Below, in pieces: positions 62,419 through 64,000 of a stretch of DNA of 64,000 nucleotides; positions within the stretch are counted from its first letter, which is position 1, and every line of letters begins with the position of its first letter. The notes beneath the pieces were generated by a model. It saw only the letters and a list, made by a program, of their open reading frames with translations, had not been told where the DNA came from and did no database searches. The position numbers and the translations under genes are program-made. Source of the stretch: Lycorma delicatula (Eukaryota > Arthropoda > Insecta > Hemiptera > Fulgoridae); assembly GCF_047948215.1 (NCBI RefSeq), contig NC_134457.1:90172898-90236897 (forward strand). The letters run 5' to 3'.

Positions 62419-64000
62419 CTAATTATATAAATAAGTTAATTAAATGAAAGCATTGGGACTAGAAAGAGAATCTTGTAAAGCTACATGAAACCATTCAAAT
62501 GATTGAATTCATATTATTCAAGTAGGCAATTTTTAGAATATTTAAAACAAATTGTTACACGCTTAAGATATAAATGGGAAAATTAAATGAAAGAGTTGGG
62601 ACTAGAAAGAGAATCTTTTAAAGCTGCATGAAACCATTCAAATGATTAAATTCCTATTATTCAAGTAGGCAAGTTTTAGAATATTAAAAACAAATTCTTA
62701 CAGGCTAATGATATAAATAAGTTAAATTAATGAAAGTGTTGGAACTAGAAAGAGAATCTTGTAAAGCTGCATGTAACCTTTCAAATGATTGAATTAATAT
62801 TATTCAAGTTGGCAAGTTTTAGAATATTTAAAACAAATTGTTACAGGCAAAGATATAAATGGGTTAATTAAATAAAAGAGTTGGGACTAGAAAGAGAATC
62901 TTGTAAAGCTGCATGAAACCATTCAAATGATTGAATTCCTATTATTCAAGTAGGCAAGTTTTAGAATATTTAAAACAAATTCTTACAGGCTAATGATATA
63001 AATAGGTTTATTAAATGAAAGTGTTGGGACTAGAAAGAGAATAATGCAAAGCTGCATGAAATCATTCAAATGATTGTAATCATATTATTCAAGTAGGCAA
63101 GTTTTAGAATATTAAAAACAAATTCTTACAGGCTAACGATATAAATAGGATAATTAAATGAAAGTGTTGGGACTAGAAAGAGAATAATGCAAAGCTGCAT
63201 GAAATCATTCAAATGATTGTAATCATATTATTCAAGTAGGCAAGTTTTAGAATATTAAAAACAAATTTTTACAGGCTAATGATATAAATAAGTTAATTAA
63301 ATGAAAGTGTTGGGACTAGAAAGAGAATCTTGTAAAGCTGCATGAAACCTTTCAAATGATTGAATTCATATTATTCAAGTTGGCAAGTTTTAGAATATTT
63401 AAAACAAATTCTTACAGGCTAATGATATAAATAGGTTTATTAAATGAAATTGTTGGGACTAGAAAGAGAATCTTGTAAAGCTGCATGAAACCATTCAAAT
63501 GATTGAATTCATATTATTCAAGTAGGCAAGTTTTAGAATATTTAAAACAAATTGTTACAGGCTAACGATATAAATGGGATAATTAAATGAAAGAGTTGGG
63601 ACTAGAAAGAGAATCTTGTAAAGCTACATGAGACCATTCAAATGATTGTATTCATATTATTCAAGTAGGCAAGTATTAGAATATTTAAAACAAATTCTTA
63701 CAGGTTAATGATATAAATAAGTTAATTAAACGAAAGTGTTGGGACTAGAAAGAGAATCTTGTAAAGCTGCATGAATCCATTTTAATGATTGAATTCCTAT
63801 TATTCAAGTAGGCAAGTTTTAGAATATTTAAAACAAATTCTTACAGGCTACTGATATAAATGGGTTAGTTAAATGAAAGGGTTCGGACTAGAAAGAGAAT
63901 ATTGCAAAGCTGCATGAAATCATTCAAATGATTGACTTCATATTATTCAAGTAGGCAAGTTTTAGAATATTTAAAACAAATTGTTACAGGCTACTGATAT
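62419..64000. repeat. Right-end mosaic of older subtypes
   Basis: About 11 monomers: k, i, b, c, n, an unusual d/a type, b, d, m, l, e and a truncated last unit. The b unit near 62690 has GTTAAATTAATG (usual reading GTTAATTAAATG) and TTGGAACTAG with CATGTAACC; the last two marks are shared with the b unit at 50132. The unit from about 63118 begins CTTACAGG, then GCTAACGATATAAATAGG, joining d and a variants. The window ends inside a monomer at GGCTACTGATAT. Confidence 0.85.

Larger units (their letters stand above)
1..64000. repeat. AT-rich 142/143-bp satellite DNA array, continuous
   Basis: The entire window is head-to-tail copies of one AT-rich unit. Starts of the anchor ACAAATT were tracked at 3, 146, 288, 430, 573, 716, 859, 1002, 1145, 1288 and onwards, giving steps of 142 or 143 bp; the first base and the last base both fall inside monomers, so neither array edge is present. 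All monomers point the same way. Both strands carry stop codons in every frame, and because 143 is not a multiple of three no frame could stay open across units, so no coding region is supported. Many units contain GAATTC. Unit length, EcoRI site and AT richness fit the major satellite of the beetle Tenebrio molitor, which is pericentromeric; Palorus satellites are an alternative. The repeat call is certain; the species call is inference. Confidence 0.99.

Noticed and set aside
1..64000. CRISPR-like array of regular repeats
   Set aside because: There are no unique spacers; the entire 142/143-bp unit is repeated, including what would be spacers, and the layout is that of satellite DNA.
1..64000. 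Short open reading frames on both strands
   Set aside because: Stop codons occur in all frames of each monomer, any frame shifts from unit to unit because 143 is not divisible by three, and nothing resembles a protein family.
1..64000. Phased A/T tracts as a curved-DNA or replication-origin signal
   Set aside because: A/T runs follow from the composition; curvature is plausible but cannot be judged by eye, and no origin motif is recognisable.

Overview
The whole 64,000-base window is one uninterrupted, head-to-tail satellite DNA array. I see no protein-coding gene, RNA gene, transposon, CRISPR array or unique spacer in it. The unit is 143 bp, or 142 bp in two subtypes, so the window holds about 448 monomers, all in the same orientation. 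One monomer counted by hand is about 28% G+C. Organism: a eukaryote, most likely a darkling beetle. The unit length, the EcoRI site (GAATTC) in many monomers and the AT richness fit the abundant EcoRI satellite of about 142 bp in Tenebrio molitor. Palorus species, which have 142-144 bp satellites, are the main alternative. This rests on remembered family properties, not on a sequence search.

At the monomer level, about fourteen recurring subtypes can be told apart by fixed variants. I call them a to n; these are labels of mine, not published names. Differences cluster in the first third of the unit and just around the EcoRI position. The segments GACTAGAAAGAGAAT, TGCATGAAA and TATTATTCAAGTAGGCAAG are nearly constant. 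Several subtypes are mosaics of two others.

Above the monomer, the array is a nested higher-order repeat (HOR). Left part (1-16353): a block starting at base 1 recurs at 11424 (shift 11,423 bp, 80 monomers), with 13 monomers missing inside the second copy; between them lies a 15-monomer duplication (7010-10872). Middle (16708-49255): a 10.7-kb block recurs at 27988 (shift 11,280 bp, 79 monomers) and is almost identical. Each copy carries the same internal 22-monomer tandem duplication (3,141 bp) and 6-monomer duplication (857 bp). The second copy is followed by a 45-monomer tandem duplication (6,425 bp) that itself contains a 10-monomer duplication (1,428 bp), and then by a 15-monomer one (2,141 bp). 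Right part (49256-64000): an older-looking mosaic, then a 27-monomer duplication (3,855 bp) containing 5-, 3- and 1-monomer duplications, then an exact 5-monomer duplication (715 bp).

Every shift measured equals a whole number of monomers, as expected if unequal exchange or another homology-guided process built the array. Private base changes let some of the duplications be put in order. No new enzymatic or defence system is present; the interest lies in the layered amplification history and the possible role of the conserved segments in (peri)centromeric chromatin.
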